From Acidimicrobiales bacterium (GTDB lineage: Bacteria > Actinomycetota > Acidimicrobiia > Acidimicrobiales > UBA8190): DNA of 46,034 bases. Location of the stretch: contig DATKSK010000012.1 of the NCBI GenBank assembly GCA_035531755.1, positions 1-46,034 of the forward strand, read 5' to 3'. Every line of letters starts with the position of its first letter. Position 1 is the first letter of the stretch. Made by a program: the position numbers and the translations under genes. The notes beneath the pieces were generated by a model. It worked only from the letters and a program-made list of their open reading frames with translations, made no database searches and was not told the origin of the DNA. Positions 14,765-23,027 of this stretch are shown one piece after another.

Positions 14765-16138
14765 GCGGTCCTGGGTCGTGGGCATGACGAGCTCCACCTC
14801 GGTCCCCTGGCCCGGCACGCTGCGGACGACGGCGCTCCCGCCGTGGCGAGCCACCCGGGCGCGGATGGACTCGGCGATGCCCTGCCGGTCGCGGTCCACG
14901 GCGTCGGGGTCGAATCCCTTGCCCCGGTCCCGCACGAACACGGAGACCCGGGTCGACTCGACCTCGACGAACAGCGACACCGTGGACGCCCCCGACCACT
15001 TGGCCGCGTTCACCGTGGCCTCGCGGGCCGCCGACAGCAGTGCCCGCAGCCCGTCGGTCAGCGGGCAGTCGCCCACCGTCACGGTGTCCACGGCGACGCG
15101 GTGGTCGGCCTCGACGTCGCGCTCGATGACCGAGACGGCCTGCGTGACGGTCGCCACCGCGCTCTCGTCGAACGAGCCCGGTGGGCGGCCCTCGAACAGC
15201 CAGGCCCGCAGTTCGCGCTCCTGGGCCCGGGCGAGGCGGGTCACCTCACCCTGGTCGCCGGCGGCCCGCTGGATGAGCGCCAGCGTCTGCAGCACGGAGT
15301 CGTGCACGGTGGCGGCCATGGCGGCGCGCTCCTCGGTGCGCACGCGCTCCCGGCGCTCCAGCGACAGGTCACGCGCCAGGCGCAGCCACCACGGCCCGAA
15401 CACCACCAGGAACCCGACGATCACCACGTTGGCGGCGATGACCATCGCGACGATGTTGCCGGCCGGATTGCGCGACGCCACCAGGCCCCCGAGGCCCGCG
15501 CAGGCCAGGAACGTCCCGACCGCCACGCGGAGCACGGTGGCCCGGCGCGTCCCGTGCGTCGTGCTCCCGAGCAGCGGGGCCTGCCCCACGAGCTCGTGCA
15601 GGAAGGCCCGCTCCTCCTCGTCGGCGCCCCGCCACACGAGGACCAGGCCACAGACGGCCATCGACACCGGCCACAACAGGTTGCCGGCGAACCCCAGGCC
15701 GAGGGCGGCCAGGACGAGCAGCACGACCACCAGGGCGGAGCCGAAGGCGAGGGCCAGCCCCACCGTGCGGCGGTCGCCCAGGACGCGGCGGCCGATCGAG
15801 GTGGTCGCCCCCTCGCGGGGGAAGACCAGCCACGCCAGGACGTACAGGGTCAACCCGGCCCCACCGCCGATCGCCAGGACCACGAACAGGATCCGGACGA
15901 CGTTGACGTCGACGCCGATGCGGGCCGACACTCCGGCGGCGACGCCGCCGGCGATGCGGTCCGTGGTGCTCCGCCGCAGCGGTCCGGGGACACGGGACGT
16001 CCGCCACCAGGTCCGCCGGAGGTGGCGCCGTTCCGACGACGAGGGCGGCCATGCAGGCGAGGGCGGGGGTGGCGGCCATGCCGATGGTGGTGGCGGCGGG
16101 GGTGGCGACGGGGGACGTGAGGGCTGCGGGAGTGGCAT
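14759..16138 (-). CDS. Sensor histidine kinase with N-terminal PspC domain
   Basis: The 459-residue protein has a Pro-rich cytoplasmic start (1-35) and a PspC domain at about 53-110 (STTDRIAGGVAAGVSARIGV, then the membrane helix LYVLAWLVFP). Further membrane helices lie at about 127-170 and 203-255. A HisKA_3-like dimerisation domain has H279 in AATVHDSVLQTL, and the HATPase domain has the N-box REATVNAAK (N377), G1 VRDRGKGFDPD and G2 PGQGTEVEL. It should autophosphorylate and pass phosphate to the regulator encoded next, with 4-nt overlap. The start at 16138 was chosen because longer frames run antisense through pspC. The role is probably envelope or membrane stress sensing. Confidence 0.9.
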   Translation of the reverse strand: MPLPQPSRPPSPPPPPPPSAWPPPPPSPAWPPSSSERRHLRRTWWRTSRVPGPLRRSTTDRIAGGVAAGVSARIGVDVNVVRILFVVLAIGGGAGLTLYVLAWLVFPREGATTSIGRRVLGDRRTVGLALAFGSALVVVLLVLAALGLGFAGNLLWPVSMAVCGLVLVWRGADEEERAFLHELVGQAPLLGSTTHGTRRATVLRVAVGTFLACAGLGGLVASRNPAGNIVAMVIAANVVIVGFLVVFGPWWLRLARDLSLERRERVRTEERAAMAATVHDSVLQTLALIQRAAGDQGEVTRLARAQERELRAWLFEGRPPGSFDESAVATVTQAVSVIERDVEADHRVAVDTVTVGDCPLTDGLRALLSAAREATVNAAKWSGASTVSLFVEVESTRVSVFVRDRGKGFDPDAVDRDRQGIAESIRARVARHGGSAVVRSVPGQGTEVELVMPTTQDRM

Positions 16139-16283
16139 GGCGGGATCGGGGATGCATCGATGATCCCATGATGCCGGGCCGGCCGACCATGAGGGGTGCC
16201 CCTGGTCGCGGCCGGTGTCGTCGGGGTCTTCCTCAGGGTGGTCCCCGATTCCGCTCCGGGCGCCGATCCCTGATGATCGACGC
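16139..16283. promoter_or_regulatory. Divergent intergenic region between the PspC kinase and the PspC/LiaF-like gene
   Basis: The 145 bp must hold both divergent promoters. Near-repeated ATCGATGATCCC (about 16158-16169) and TGATGATCGA (about 16271-16280) lie close to the two starts and could be regulator sites. No clear -10/-35 pair was identified. Confidence 0.35.
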
Positions 16284-17507
16284 ATGGAACTGATCACACG
16301 AGATCCCACCTCTGATCCCACCACCGGCCACCGCACCGCCGGCCCCGTGGACCCCACCCCGACCGACCCCGACCCCTCCACCGGCGCCCCCGTCGACACC
16401 GAAGCGGTGGGCATGCCCGCCGTGGGCCCTCCCTTCTCCGGCCAGGCACCCCCGACGGCGGCGGCGCCGCCCCCGCCCGAGTCACCCCCTCCCCCGTTCC
16501 CGCCCCCGCCGCCCCCGCCCCCCGGGCCCGGTGGCCCCTCCGGCGGGTGGCAGACGCCGCCTCCGCCCCCCGGCGAGCGGCGGCACCTGCGGCGCTCGGT
16601 GCGGAACCGCATGCTCGGCGGCGTGGCCGCAGGGCTGGCGGAGTACCTCGACGTCGACGTGCTCCTCGTGCGCATCGCCATGGTCGTCCTGGCCGTGCTG
16701 GGTGGCTCCGGCGTCCTGCTGTACCTGGCCGCGTGGCTGCTCATCCCCGCCGAGGACACCGGCCGCGCCGTGGTGCAGGACTACATCGAGCGCCGGCCCC
16801 GCCGGCGGAGCATCCTCGCCCTCGTCATCGGGGCCGTCATCGCCATCGTGGCCGTCTCGAACCTGTTCTCGAGCGGCCCGTGGTGGCGGCACTGGGACGG
16901 GGGCTTCGGCGGCTTCGGGTTCTTCTTCGGCCTGTGTGCGCTGGCGCTCGGCGTGGCGCTGCTCATCTCGAGCGGGCGGCGTGAGGGCTCGCCCGTGCGG
17001 TGGCTGCTCGTCACCACCCTGGTGGCGCTGGTCGGCATCGTCATGGTGGCGGCGGCGACGGTCTTCTCGGTGGAGGCGCTGAGCGGCGTGCCGCTGCGCG
17101 GCGGGATCGGCGACACGCAGTGGCGGCCCACGTCGGTGTCGCAAGTGGCACCGGACTACCGCCAGGCCATCGGCACCATGGAGGTCGACCTGCGCAACGT
17201 CACCTTCGGCCCCGGCACGACGCACGTGACCGCCACGGTCGGGATCGGCCGCCTCGTGGTGTACGTGCCCACGGGGACCACGGTGAGCGTCACGGCCCAC
17301 TCCGGGCTCGGCGCCGTCCAGGTCTTCGGCCAGGACCAGGGCGGCTTCGCCACCCGGCAGACGGTCGTGGTGCCCGCCGGCGGCAGCGGCGCACCGGCGC
17401 CGCCCGCGACCCCCGGCACCGCCGGCACCGCCGTCGCGGCCGGCGTCCCCCGGCTGGTCATCGACGCCGAGACCGGCGTCGGCCGCGTCGAGGTGGTCAG
17501 GTCCTGA
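16284..17507 (+). CDS. PspC-domain membrane protein with LiaF-like C-terminal domain
   Basis: The 407-residue protein has a Pro-rich N-terminal region (to about 95, with long Pro runs) and a PspC domain at about 98-155 (ERRHLRRSVRNRMLGGVAAG, then LLYLAAWLLIP). Three to four membrane helices follow (about 170-265). A C-terminal beta-rich region resembles LiaF/YvqF 'cell wall-active antibiotics response' domains (GTMEVDLRNVTFGPGTTHVT, then HSGLGAVQVFG). LiaF-type proteins inhibit their cognate sensor kinase. It is divergent from the PspC kinase and shares its ERRHLRR and GGVAAG motifs, so the two likely form one regulatory unit. Confidence 0.88.
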   Translation: MELITRDPTSDPTTGHRTAGPVDPTPTDPDPSTGAPVDTEAVGMPAVGPPFSGQAPPTAAAPPPPESPPPPFPPPPPPPPGPGGPSGGWQTPPPPPGERRHLRRSVRNRMLGGVAAGLAEYLDVDVLLVRIAMVVLAVLGGSGVLLYLAAWLLIPAEDTGRAVVQDYIERRPRRRSILALVIGAVIAIVAVSNLFSSGPWWRHWDGGFGGFGFFFGLCALALGVALLISSGRREGSPVRWLLVTTLVALVGIVMVAAATVFSVEALSGVPLRGGIGDTQWRPTSVSQVAPDYRQAIGTMEVDLRNVTFGPGTTHVTATVGIGRLVVYVPTGTTVSVTAHSGLGAVQVFGQDQGGFATRQTVVVPAGGSGAPAPPATPGTAGTAVAAGVPRLVIDAETGVGRVEVVRS

Positions 17508-17547
17508 CCGCCACGGGGCGCAACGCACCGGTCGGGCGTCGGGGTGG

Positions 17548-18342
17548 TCAGGTCCTCGTGACCACCACCTGGCGCATGTGCCATCGGATGACGCCGGTGG
17601 ACGCGTCGCCCGCCCGGCGCTGCAGCCGGTGCAACAGGGCGGCCGTCTCCTCGGGCCCGGCCACACCGGTGAGGGCCGGGTCGTGGCGCCAGGTGCCGAG
17701 GTTGAGCGAGAAGATGCGCGCCGCGGACCCCGCCGTCACCGCCAGGGGCACCTCCCGCTGCACGAGGACCTCCGCGCCGGCGGGCGGCGACACGCCCGTC
17801 AGCCGGCGCCCGACGTAGAGGTCGCCACCCCGGGCGGCCACCACCGTCTCGGCCAGCTCCAGGTAGCGCCGGAAGTCGGGGTCGGCGGTGTCGATGGCCT
17901 CGGGCTCCTCGAGCACCAGCACACCCCCGGGTCGCAGCTCGCCCACCCAGGCCGCGGCGACGGCGGCCGGATGGCGCAGATGCACGAGAAGGAACCGGGC
18001 GTAGACGAGGTCGGCGGGCGCGCACGGCAGCGGCGTGCGGGTGACGTCCCCCACCGTGAAGTGGCAACGCTCGGTCCCGGACGCGCCGGCCTCGGCCACG
18101 AAGGCGGGTGAGGTGTCGATGCCCACCACCCGCGCCCCGGGGAAGGCCTCGGCCACCATGGCGCTCGTGTGCCCCGGCCCGCAGCCGAGGTCGAGGACGA
18201 GGGCCGGTGCGCACGGCAGCGATCGCAGCAGGGCCCGACTGGTGGGCGCGAACACGGCGGCCAGCACGTCGAGACGGTCCGAGGCGTCCGGCGTGTCGCC
18301 GAAGGCGTAGCCAGGCTGCGGTGTCGGCCCCACCTCCGACAC
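17548..18342 (-). CDS. SAM-dependent methyltransferase (class I)
   Basis: The Rossmann methyltransferase carries motif I LVLDLGCGPGHTSAMVAEAF near residue 47, motif II GARVVGIDTS, a post-II acidic site FTVGDVTRTPLP and motif IV DLVYARFLLVHL. I placed the start at the GTG at 18342 (264 residues). The longer frame's GTG at 18354 lies inside a 12-bp perfect hairpin that looks like the terminator of the upstream peroxiredoxin gene. The substrate is unknown. Motif IV and the LRPGGVLVLEEPEAID stretch recall UbiE/small-molecule methyltransferases. Confidence 0.83.
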   Translation of the reverse strand: MSEVGPTPQPGYAFGDTPDASDRLDVLAAVFAPTSRALLRSLPCAPALVLDLGCGPGHTSAMVAEAFPGARVVGIDTSPAFVAEAGASGTERCHFTVGDVTRTPLPCAPADLVYARFLLVHLRHPAAVAAAWVGELRPGGVLVLEEPEAIDTADPDFRRYLELAETVVAARGGDLYVGRRLTGVSPPAGAEVLVQREVPLAVTAGSAARIFSLNLGTWRHDPALTGVAGPEETAALLHRLQRRAGDASTGVIRWHMRQVVVTRT

Positions 18343-18351
18343 GGTACGCGT

Positions 18352-18379
18352 CACGGCCGGCCCCGGAGGGCCGGCCGTG
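18352..18379 (-). terminator. 12-bp perfect hairpin after the peroxiredoxin gene
   Basis: CACGGCCGGCCC, a 4-base loop and GGGCCGGCCGTG form a very stable stem 54 bp past the peroxiredoxin stop. No U-tract follows. It could terminate, or it could block read-through translation into the methyltransferase gene. Confidence 0.55.
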
Positions 18380-18433
18380 GATGCGACGTCACCGCGCGCC
18401 GGGCGCCGTCGGGGGCCCCGGGGGCGGGTGCGG

Positions 18434-19069
18434 CTACTTGTTGGGCTGCGGCGTGACCCGGAGGTAGGGCTTCAGGCGCTTGAAGCCCTTGGGGAATTTC
18501 TTCTCGGCGTCCTCGTCGGAGAGGGTCGGCACCACGATGACGTCGTCCCCGTCCTTCCAGTTGACCGGCGTGGCGACCGAGTAGTCGGCCGTCAGCTGCA
18601 GCGAGTCGAGCACGCGCAGCACCTCGGCCACGTTGCGCCCCGTCGACGCCGGGTAGGTGATCGTCAGCTTCACCTTCTTGTCGGCGCCGATGATGAACAC
18701 CGAGCGCACCGTGAGGGTGTCGCTGGCGTTGGGGTGGATCATGTCGTAGAGGTCGGCGACCTTGCGGTCGGGGTCCCCGATCATCGGGAAGTTGACGGCC
18801 TGGCCCTGGGTCTCCTCGATGTCCTTCTCCCACGAGCGGTGGGACTCGACCGAGTCGACCGACAGGCCGATCAGCTTGGTGTTGCGCCTGTCGAACTCGG
18901 CCTTCGCCTTGGCGAAGGCGCCGAGCTCGGTCGTGCAGACCGGGGTGAAGTCCTTCGGGTGGGAGAACAGGATCCCCCACGAGTCGCCGAGCCACTCGTG
19001 GAAGTTGATCGTGCCCTCGGTCGTGTCGGCGGTGAAATCGGGGGCGATGTCCCCCAGGCGGACTGCCAT
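18434..19069 (-). CDS. 1-Cys peroxiredoxin (Prx6 type)
   Basis: The 211-residue enzyme reduces hydroperoxides in the cytoplasm. The peroxidatic Cys lies in DFTPVCTTELGAF near residue 46, preceded by ILFSHPKDF. The long C-terminal region (NWKDGDDVIVVPTLSDEDAE, then KKFPKGF) is the Prx6-type dimerisation arm and distinguishes it from 2-Cys AhpC. No resolving Cys is seen. The ATG at 19069 is preceded by AGGAGGAGAC, a strong ribosome site. It is divergent from the enoyl-CoA hydratase gene. Confidence 0.95.
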   Translation of the reverse strand: MAVRLGDIAPDFTADTTEGTINFHEWLGDSWGILFSHPKDFTPVCTTELGAFAKAKAEFDRRNTKLIGLSVDSVESHRSWEKDIEETQGQAVNFPMIGDPDRKVADLYDMIHPNASDTLTVRSVFIIGADKKVKLTITYPASTGRNVAEVLRVLDSLQLTADYSVATPVNWKDGDDVIVVPTLSDEDAEKKFPKGFKRLKPYLRVTPQPNK

Positions 19070-19290
19070 GTCTCCTCCTGCGTTGGTCTCACGGTGACGT
19101 CGGTTCGTGCCGTCCGACGAGGAGTGTACCGGCCGTGTCCGCAATTGTCGACCGGCTGGGTCGGATTTCGGGGCGGGCCCCCGGCCGGGCACGACAGGCG
19201 GCGTGGTTGGCCGTCGAGGCGCGCCTGCTCTGGGAGAATGGGCGGGTATGGGACGCCACCGGCGCAACTCGCAGCGCGGGGGTCGACGCC

Positions 19291-20160
19291 GTGGCTGAGG
19301 CGGTCTGGAAGACCGTCGACGTCTCGCGCCAGGGGCCGGTCATCGTGGTCACCATCTTCCGGCCCGAACGGCGCAACGCCGTCGACGCCACCACGGCCGC
19401 CGCCCTGCTCGCCGCCTTCGCCGCCTTCGATGAGGACGACTCCGCCTCGGTGGCCGTGCTCACGGGGGCGGGGGGGGCGTTCTGCGCCGGCGCGGATCTG
19501 AAGGCCCTGGCCGAGGGCGACCGGCGGCCGGTGCTCGAGGAGGGGCCCGGTCCCATGGGGCCCACCCGCCTGGAGCTGTCGAAACCGGTCATCGCCGCCA
19601 TCGAAGGCCACGCCGTGGCGGGCGGCCTCGAGCTGGCCCTGTGGTGCGACCTGCGGGTGGCCGCCACCGACGCCGTGCTCGGCGTGTACTGCCGGCGCTT
19701 CGGCGTGCCCCTGGTGGACGGCGGGACGGTCCGGCTGCCGCGGCTGATCGGGCAGAGCCACGCCCTCGATCTCGTGTTGACGGGGCGGGCCGTGGGAGGG
19801 CCCGAAGCGCTGGCGATGGGGCTGGTGAACCGCCTGGCCCCGCCGGGGCGCGCCCTCGACACGGCGCTCGGCCTGGCCCGGGAGCTCGCCGCGCTCCCCC
19901 AGACGTGTATGCGCAACGACCGGCGGTCGCTCTTGTGGCAGTGGGGGCTGCCCGAGCCCGACGCCCTCGTCCTCGAAGCCCGCTTCGGGCTCGACACGAT
20001 CGCCAGCGGCGAGACCACCGAGGGCGCGCAGCGCTTCGCCTCGGGTGCGGGCCGCCACGGGTCGGTCGTGCCCGATGCCCGGCCCGCGGGCCCTGCCGCC
20101 GGTGGGCACGTGCCGCCGGCGATGGAGGCCCACCCCGACAGCCCGGGGAGCGCGTCGTGA
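19291..20160 (+). CDS. Enoyl-CoA hydratase/isomerase (crotonase) family
   Basis: The 289-residue protein shows crotonase features: the oxyanion-hole segment GAFCAGADLKALAEG near residue 67 and IEGHAVAGGLELALWCDLRV near 105, then the family block FGVPLVDGGTVRLPRLIG. The usual pair of catalytic Glu residues is not obvious, so a hydratase, isomerase or related CoA reaction is possible. The GTG at 19291 was preferred because residues before it in the longer frame are unlike the family. Its stop overlaps the next start by 4 nt (GTGA). Confidence 0.88.
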   Translation: MAEAVWKTVDVSRQGPVIVVTIFRPERRNAVDATTAAALLAAFAAFDEDDSASVAVLTGAGGAFCAGADLKALAEGDRRPVLEEGPGPMGPTRLELSKPVIAAIEGHAVAGGLELALWCDLRVAATDAVLGVYCRRFGVPLVDGGTVRLPRLIGQSHALDLVLTGRAVGGPEALAMGLVNRLAPPGRALDTALGLARELAALPQTCMRNDRRSLLWQWGLPEPDALVLEARFGLDTIASGETTEGAQRFASGAGRHGSVVPDARPAGPAAGGHVPPAMEAHPDSPGSAS

Positions 20161-21017
20161 CCGCCATCGAGCCCCAGGGCGCCCCGGTGCACCTCGAGCG
20201 CGGCCCCGGCGCGGACGTGGTCGCCGCGTTCGACCTCGACGGCACGCTCACCCGGGGCGGGAGCGTCTGGCAGTTCCTGTCGAGCATCCGCGGCCGGCCT
20301 GCCGTGATCGCCGCGGGCGTGGCGCTGGCACCCCAGCTCGCCAAGGCGGCGCTGTTCGGCGGGCACTACGCCGACGAGGCCAAGGAAGCGCTGTTCCTGC
20401 GCACCCTGGCCGGCATGGACGCCACCGGGGTGCAGGCGGGCGCCGAGCGCTTCGGCCTGGCCCACTTCGACCGCCGCAGCCGCACCAAGGTGCGCGCCCG
20501 CGTCGACTGGCACCGCCGCCAGGGCCACCGCATCGTGATCGTGTCGGCGTCACCCGAGTACTACGTGCGCGCCGTGGCCGGGGAGCTCGGTGCCGACGGC
20601 GTGGTGGCCACCCGACTGGAGGTCGACGACGCCGGCCGGCTGACGGGGCGCTTCGAGGGCAGCAACTGCCGGGGGGCCCAGAAGCTCGAACGCCTGCGGG
20701 AGTGGATACGGTCCTCGTCCACCGGTGCCCACGACGGTGCGGGTGCCCACGACGGTGCGGACCACGCCGGCAACGCCCCCGGCGGTGCGGGTGAGGGCGC
20801 CACCTCCGACGACGGGCCCTACGACCAGGCCGGAGAGGCGGGGCTCGACACCACGGGGGCCGTCGGCGACCACCCGTTCCTGTGGGCCTACGGCAACAGC
20901 GCCGGCGACCGCGAGCTCCTGGCGGCGGCCGACATCGGGGTGGACGCCGGGCGCCTGGGACGGTTCGGGAAGCTGCGCCGCTTCCGCCGACTGGGGGACG
21001 TGCTCACCGCCTGGTGA
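20157..21017 (+). CDS. HAD-IB family phosphatase with a low-complexity insertion
   Basis: The 286-residue protein resembles SerB/HAD-IB enzymes. Motif I is AAFDLDGTLTRGGS near residue 24, motif II IVIVSASPEYYV near 124, the motif III Lys is probably in GAQKLERLREW, and motif IV is AYGNSAGDRELLAAAD near 244. Between about 183 and 238 lies a Gly/Ala/Asp-rich insert (AHDGAGAHDGADHAGNAPGG) partly encoded by an 18-bp direct repeat. The family acts on phosphoserine, glycerol-3-phosphate or similar phosphates; no substrate can be set. It is coupled by GTGA overlap to the crotonase gene. Confidence 0.87.
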   Translation: MTAIEPQGAPVHLERGPGADVVAAFDLDGTLTRGGSVWQFLSSIRGRPAVIAAGVALAPQLAKAALFGGHYADEAKEALFLRTLAGMDATGVQAGAERFGLAHFDRRSRTKVRARVDWHRRQGHRIVIVSASPEYYVRAVAGELGADGVVATRLEVDDAGRLTGRFEGSNCRGAQKLERLREWIRSSSTGAHDGAGAHDGADHAGNAPGGAGEGATSDDGPYDQAGEAGLDTTGAVGDHPFLWAYGNSAGDRELLAAADIGVDAGRLGRFGKLRRFRRLGDVLTAW

Positions 21018-21087
21018 GTGGGCTCGACGCTTGCGCCGGCACGGGCCGATGGACAAGCGTCAGGCGGTCGACACCTGGGAGAAGACG

Positions 21088-22110
21088 ATGCCTCGAGGAG
21101 AAGGACGCGCCGATTCGGCACCCCACGCCGGTCACGGCGCACCGCTGCGGGTGGGGGTCTTCGTCCCGCAGGGATGGAAGCTCGAGTACTCGGGCTGGGA
21201 GGCGCACGCGGCCTGGGAGCGCAGTGTCGAGCTGGCCCGCCAGGCCGAAGAACTCGGCTACGACCACATCTGGGTCTACGACCACGTCGAGACGGTGCCG
21301 CGTCGAGAGCCGACGCACGTCTTCGAGGCCTTCACGATGCTGGCGGCCCTCTCGCAGTGCACCGACCGGGTGGGCCTCGGCCAGCTCGTCACGTGCTCGT
21401 CGTACCGCAATGCCGGGTTGCTGGCCAAGGAGGGCGCGTGCATCGACGTGTACTCGGGCGGCCGGCTGATCCTCGGCCTCGGCGCCGGATGGTTCCACGA
21501 GGAGTACGCCTCCTACGGCTACCGGTTCCTGCCGGCACGGGACCGCCTGACCGCGCTGGAGGAGACCGTCTCGGCCATCCGGATGCTCTGGAGCGAGCAG
21601 ACGGTGACGTTCGACGGGCAGCACGTCCACCTGCACGACGCGTACTGCGACCCCAAGCCGATCCAACGGTTCCCGCCGGTCTGGATCGGCGGCGGCGGCG
21701 AACAGGTGAACCTCCGCATCGCCGCCCGGCACGCCGACGCCACCAACTGGCAGGTGGGGCTGGAGGCCTTCCGTCGTAAGTCACAGCTCCTGGAGCGCTA
21801 CTGCGAGGAGATCGGGCGACCCTTCACCGAGATCACCCGGACGCACGGCCCTGACTGCAGGATCTTCGACACCGAGGAGGAGTTGCACAGATGGTGCGAC
21901 GAGCTCGACGGCGGCCACCTGTGGGGTGGACAGCCCCCCGACGAGTACATCCGGGAGAACTTCGTGGGAACCGTGGACCAGGTGGCGGAGAAGGCGCAGG
22001 AGTTCGTCGATGCGGGCGCTCGCGACTTCGTGCTGTGGATGCGCGACTACCCGTCCGACGAGACGCTCCGTCGGTTCATCGGTGAGGTCGTCCCCATGCT
22101 CGAGATGTGA
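21088..22110 (+). CDS. LLM-class (luciferase-like, probably F420-dependent) oxidoreductase
   Basis: The 340-residue TIM-barrel flavin/F420 oxidoreductase shows LRVGVFVPQGWK at the first strand, ELGYDHIWVYDHVETVP, TMLAALSQCTDRVGLGQLVT, GRLILGLGAGWFHEEYASYG, and the cofactor-binding PPVWIGGGGEQVNLRIAARH. This order is typical of actinobacterial F420-dependent members. The ATG at 21088 with GGGAGAAGACG upstream is favoured over one at 21049. The catalysed reaction is unknown. It has no coupled neighbour: the HAD gene ends 70 bp upstream and the next gene is convergent. Confidence 0.9.
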   Translation: MPRGEGRADSAPHAGHGAPLRVGVFVPQGWKLEYSGWEAHAAWERSVELARQAEELGYDHIWVYDHVETVPRREPTHVFEAFTMLAALSQCTDRVGLGQLVTCSSYRNAGLLAKEGACIDVYSGGRLILGLGAGWFHEEYASYGYRFLPARDRLTALEETVSAIRMLWSEQTVTFDGQHVHLHDAYCDPKPIQRFPPVWIGGGGEQVNLRIAARHADATNWQVGLEAFRRKSQLLERYCEEIGRPFTEITRTHGPDCRIFDTEEELHRWCDELDGGHLWGGQPPDEYIRENFVGTVDQVAEKAQEFVDAGARDFVLWMRDYPSDETLRRFIGEVVPMLEM

Positions 22111-22148
22111 TCCCCGGCGGGCCCGGTTGTCGACGAGGAACCGGCGGC

Positions 22149-22880
22149 TCAGGACTTCTCGAGGACGGCGACGTACGGCTCGCTCGGCGCACCGCCCAGG
22201 ACGTCGGCCTGGTGCCAGCCCGTGCCGCGGAGCAGTGACCGCATGTCGGCACGCGAGACGAAGAGCCACGCGAACCACGGCGTCTCCCACCGGCGGTACC
22301 GGACGCGCAGCCGCGCCTGGCCGGGCATGAGCCCCCGCTCGACGTTGCGCCGGTAGTAGGACCGGTCGAAGGCCGGCACGCCGCCGCAGTACGGATTGGT
22401 GCTCTCGGCCAGGATCCGGGCGCCGGGCGGCATGGTTCGGGCCCAGCGCATCAGCGCCCGCCGCAGCTTGGCCGGGGTGCCGAAGATCCCGAAGTTGTTG
22501 CCGAACAGCACGGCGGTGTCGAACGAGCCGATGTCGGCACCGAGGGCGTCGACGGTCATGCACCGGGCGGCCCGCAGGCCGCGGGCCCGGGCCGTCCGCA
22601 CGGCCAGCGGCGAGGCGTCCACGCCGACCACGTCCATCCCCCGCTCCTGCAGGTGCAGGGCGACGCGGCCCGCCGCACAGCCCACGTCGACGACCCGGCC
22701 GCGCGCCAGGCGCAGGGCCCGCCGCTCCGCCGCGGGCCAGCGCTCGGGCCCGGTGACGTACAGCTCGTGCCCCGCGCCCACCTCGCCGAATCCGTCGTCG
22801 CGCTCGATGACCTCGGGCTCGGTGCCGCCGGCCGCCCAGTCGGCCAAGGCCCGGCCGAAGGCGTCGCCCTGCGTCCCCAT
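22149..22880 (-). CDS. SAM-dependent methyltransferase
   Basis: The 243-residue protein carries motif I RVVDVGCAAGRVALHLQERG near residue 44, motif II DVVGVDASPLAV, and the post-I segment CMTVDALGADIGSFDTAVLF then GNNFGIFG. The C-terminal half (YYRRNVERGLMPGQARLRVR) is not a family I can name. The start is the ATG at 22880, since the longer frame runs through the 32-bp repeat array. It is divergent from the fluoride locus, so the repeats may lie in its promoter as well. Confidence 0.86.
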   Translation of the reverse strand: MGTQGDAFGRALADWAAGGTEPEVIERDDGFGEVGAGHELYVTGPERWPAAERRALRLARGRVVDVGCAAGRVALHLQERGMDVVGVDASPLAVRTARARGLRAARCMTVDALGADIGSFDTAVLFGNNFGIFGTPAKLRRALMRWARTMPPGARILAESTNPYCGGVPAFDRSYYRRNVERGLMPGQARLRVRYRRWETPWFAWLFVSRADMRSLLRGTGWHQADVLGGAPSEPYVAVLEKS

Positions 22881-22904
22881 GCCCGCAGTCTGGCCCCGCC
22901 ATGG

Positions 22905-22968
22905 GGTCGGCGGCGACCAGGGGCTCGCCGCCATATGGTCGGCGGCGACCAGGGGCTCGCCGCCATAT
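22905..22968. repeat. Two perfect 32-bp tandem repeats, each a hairpin
   Basis: Units 22905-22936 and 22937-22968 are identical. Each holds GGCGGCGA and TCGCCGCC (22909-22916 / 22925-22932 and 22941-22948 / 22957-22964) around an 8-base loop and ends in CATAT. The shared core GGGGCTCGCC also occurs in the 5' hairpin of the adjoining riboswitch. Confidence 0.95.
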
Positions 22969-22971
22969 GAT
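22966..22971 (+). promoter_or_regulatory. Candidate -10 element of the fluoride operon
   Basis: TATGAT at 22966-22971 would place transcription start near 22977-22979, exactly at the riboswitch 5' end. The junction of the two repeats has a weaker version, TATGGT (22934-22939). No -35 was recognised. Confidence 0.5.
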
Positions 22972-22976
22972 CTGCG

Positions 22977-23027
22977 ACGGCGATGGGGCTCGCCCTTGAC
23001 CGCAGCCTGGCTGCTGATGGCTCCTAC
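22977..23027 (+). promoter_or_regulatory. Fluoride riboswitch (crcB motif)
   Basis: The sequence follows the crcB RNA consensus: 5' hairpin GGCGATGGGGCTCGCC, then CTTGACCGC, and the conserved 3' block GCTGATGGCTCCTAC (23013-23027). It lies 30 bases before crcB. GGCTCCT (23019-23025) can pair with AGGAGCT (23047-23053, one G-U), which contains the crcB Shine-Dalgarno. A translational switch is therefore plausible: pairing without fluoride, release when fluoride stabilises the aptamer. Confidence 0.9.

Noticed and set aside
16139-16759. N-terminal extension of the PspC kinase to 16759
   Set aside because: It would run antisense through the start of the PspC/LiaF gene and is a proline-rich shadow.
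22905-22968. CRISPR-like array
   Set aside because: The two 32-bp units are directly adjacent with no spacer, and no cas genes are present.
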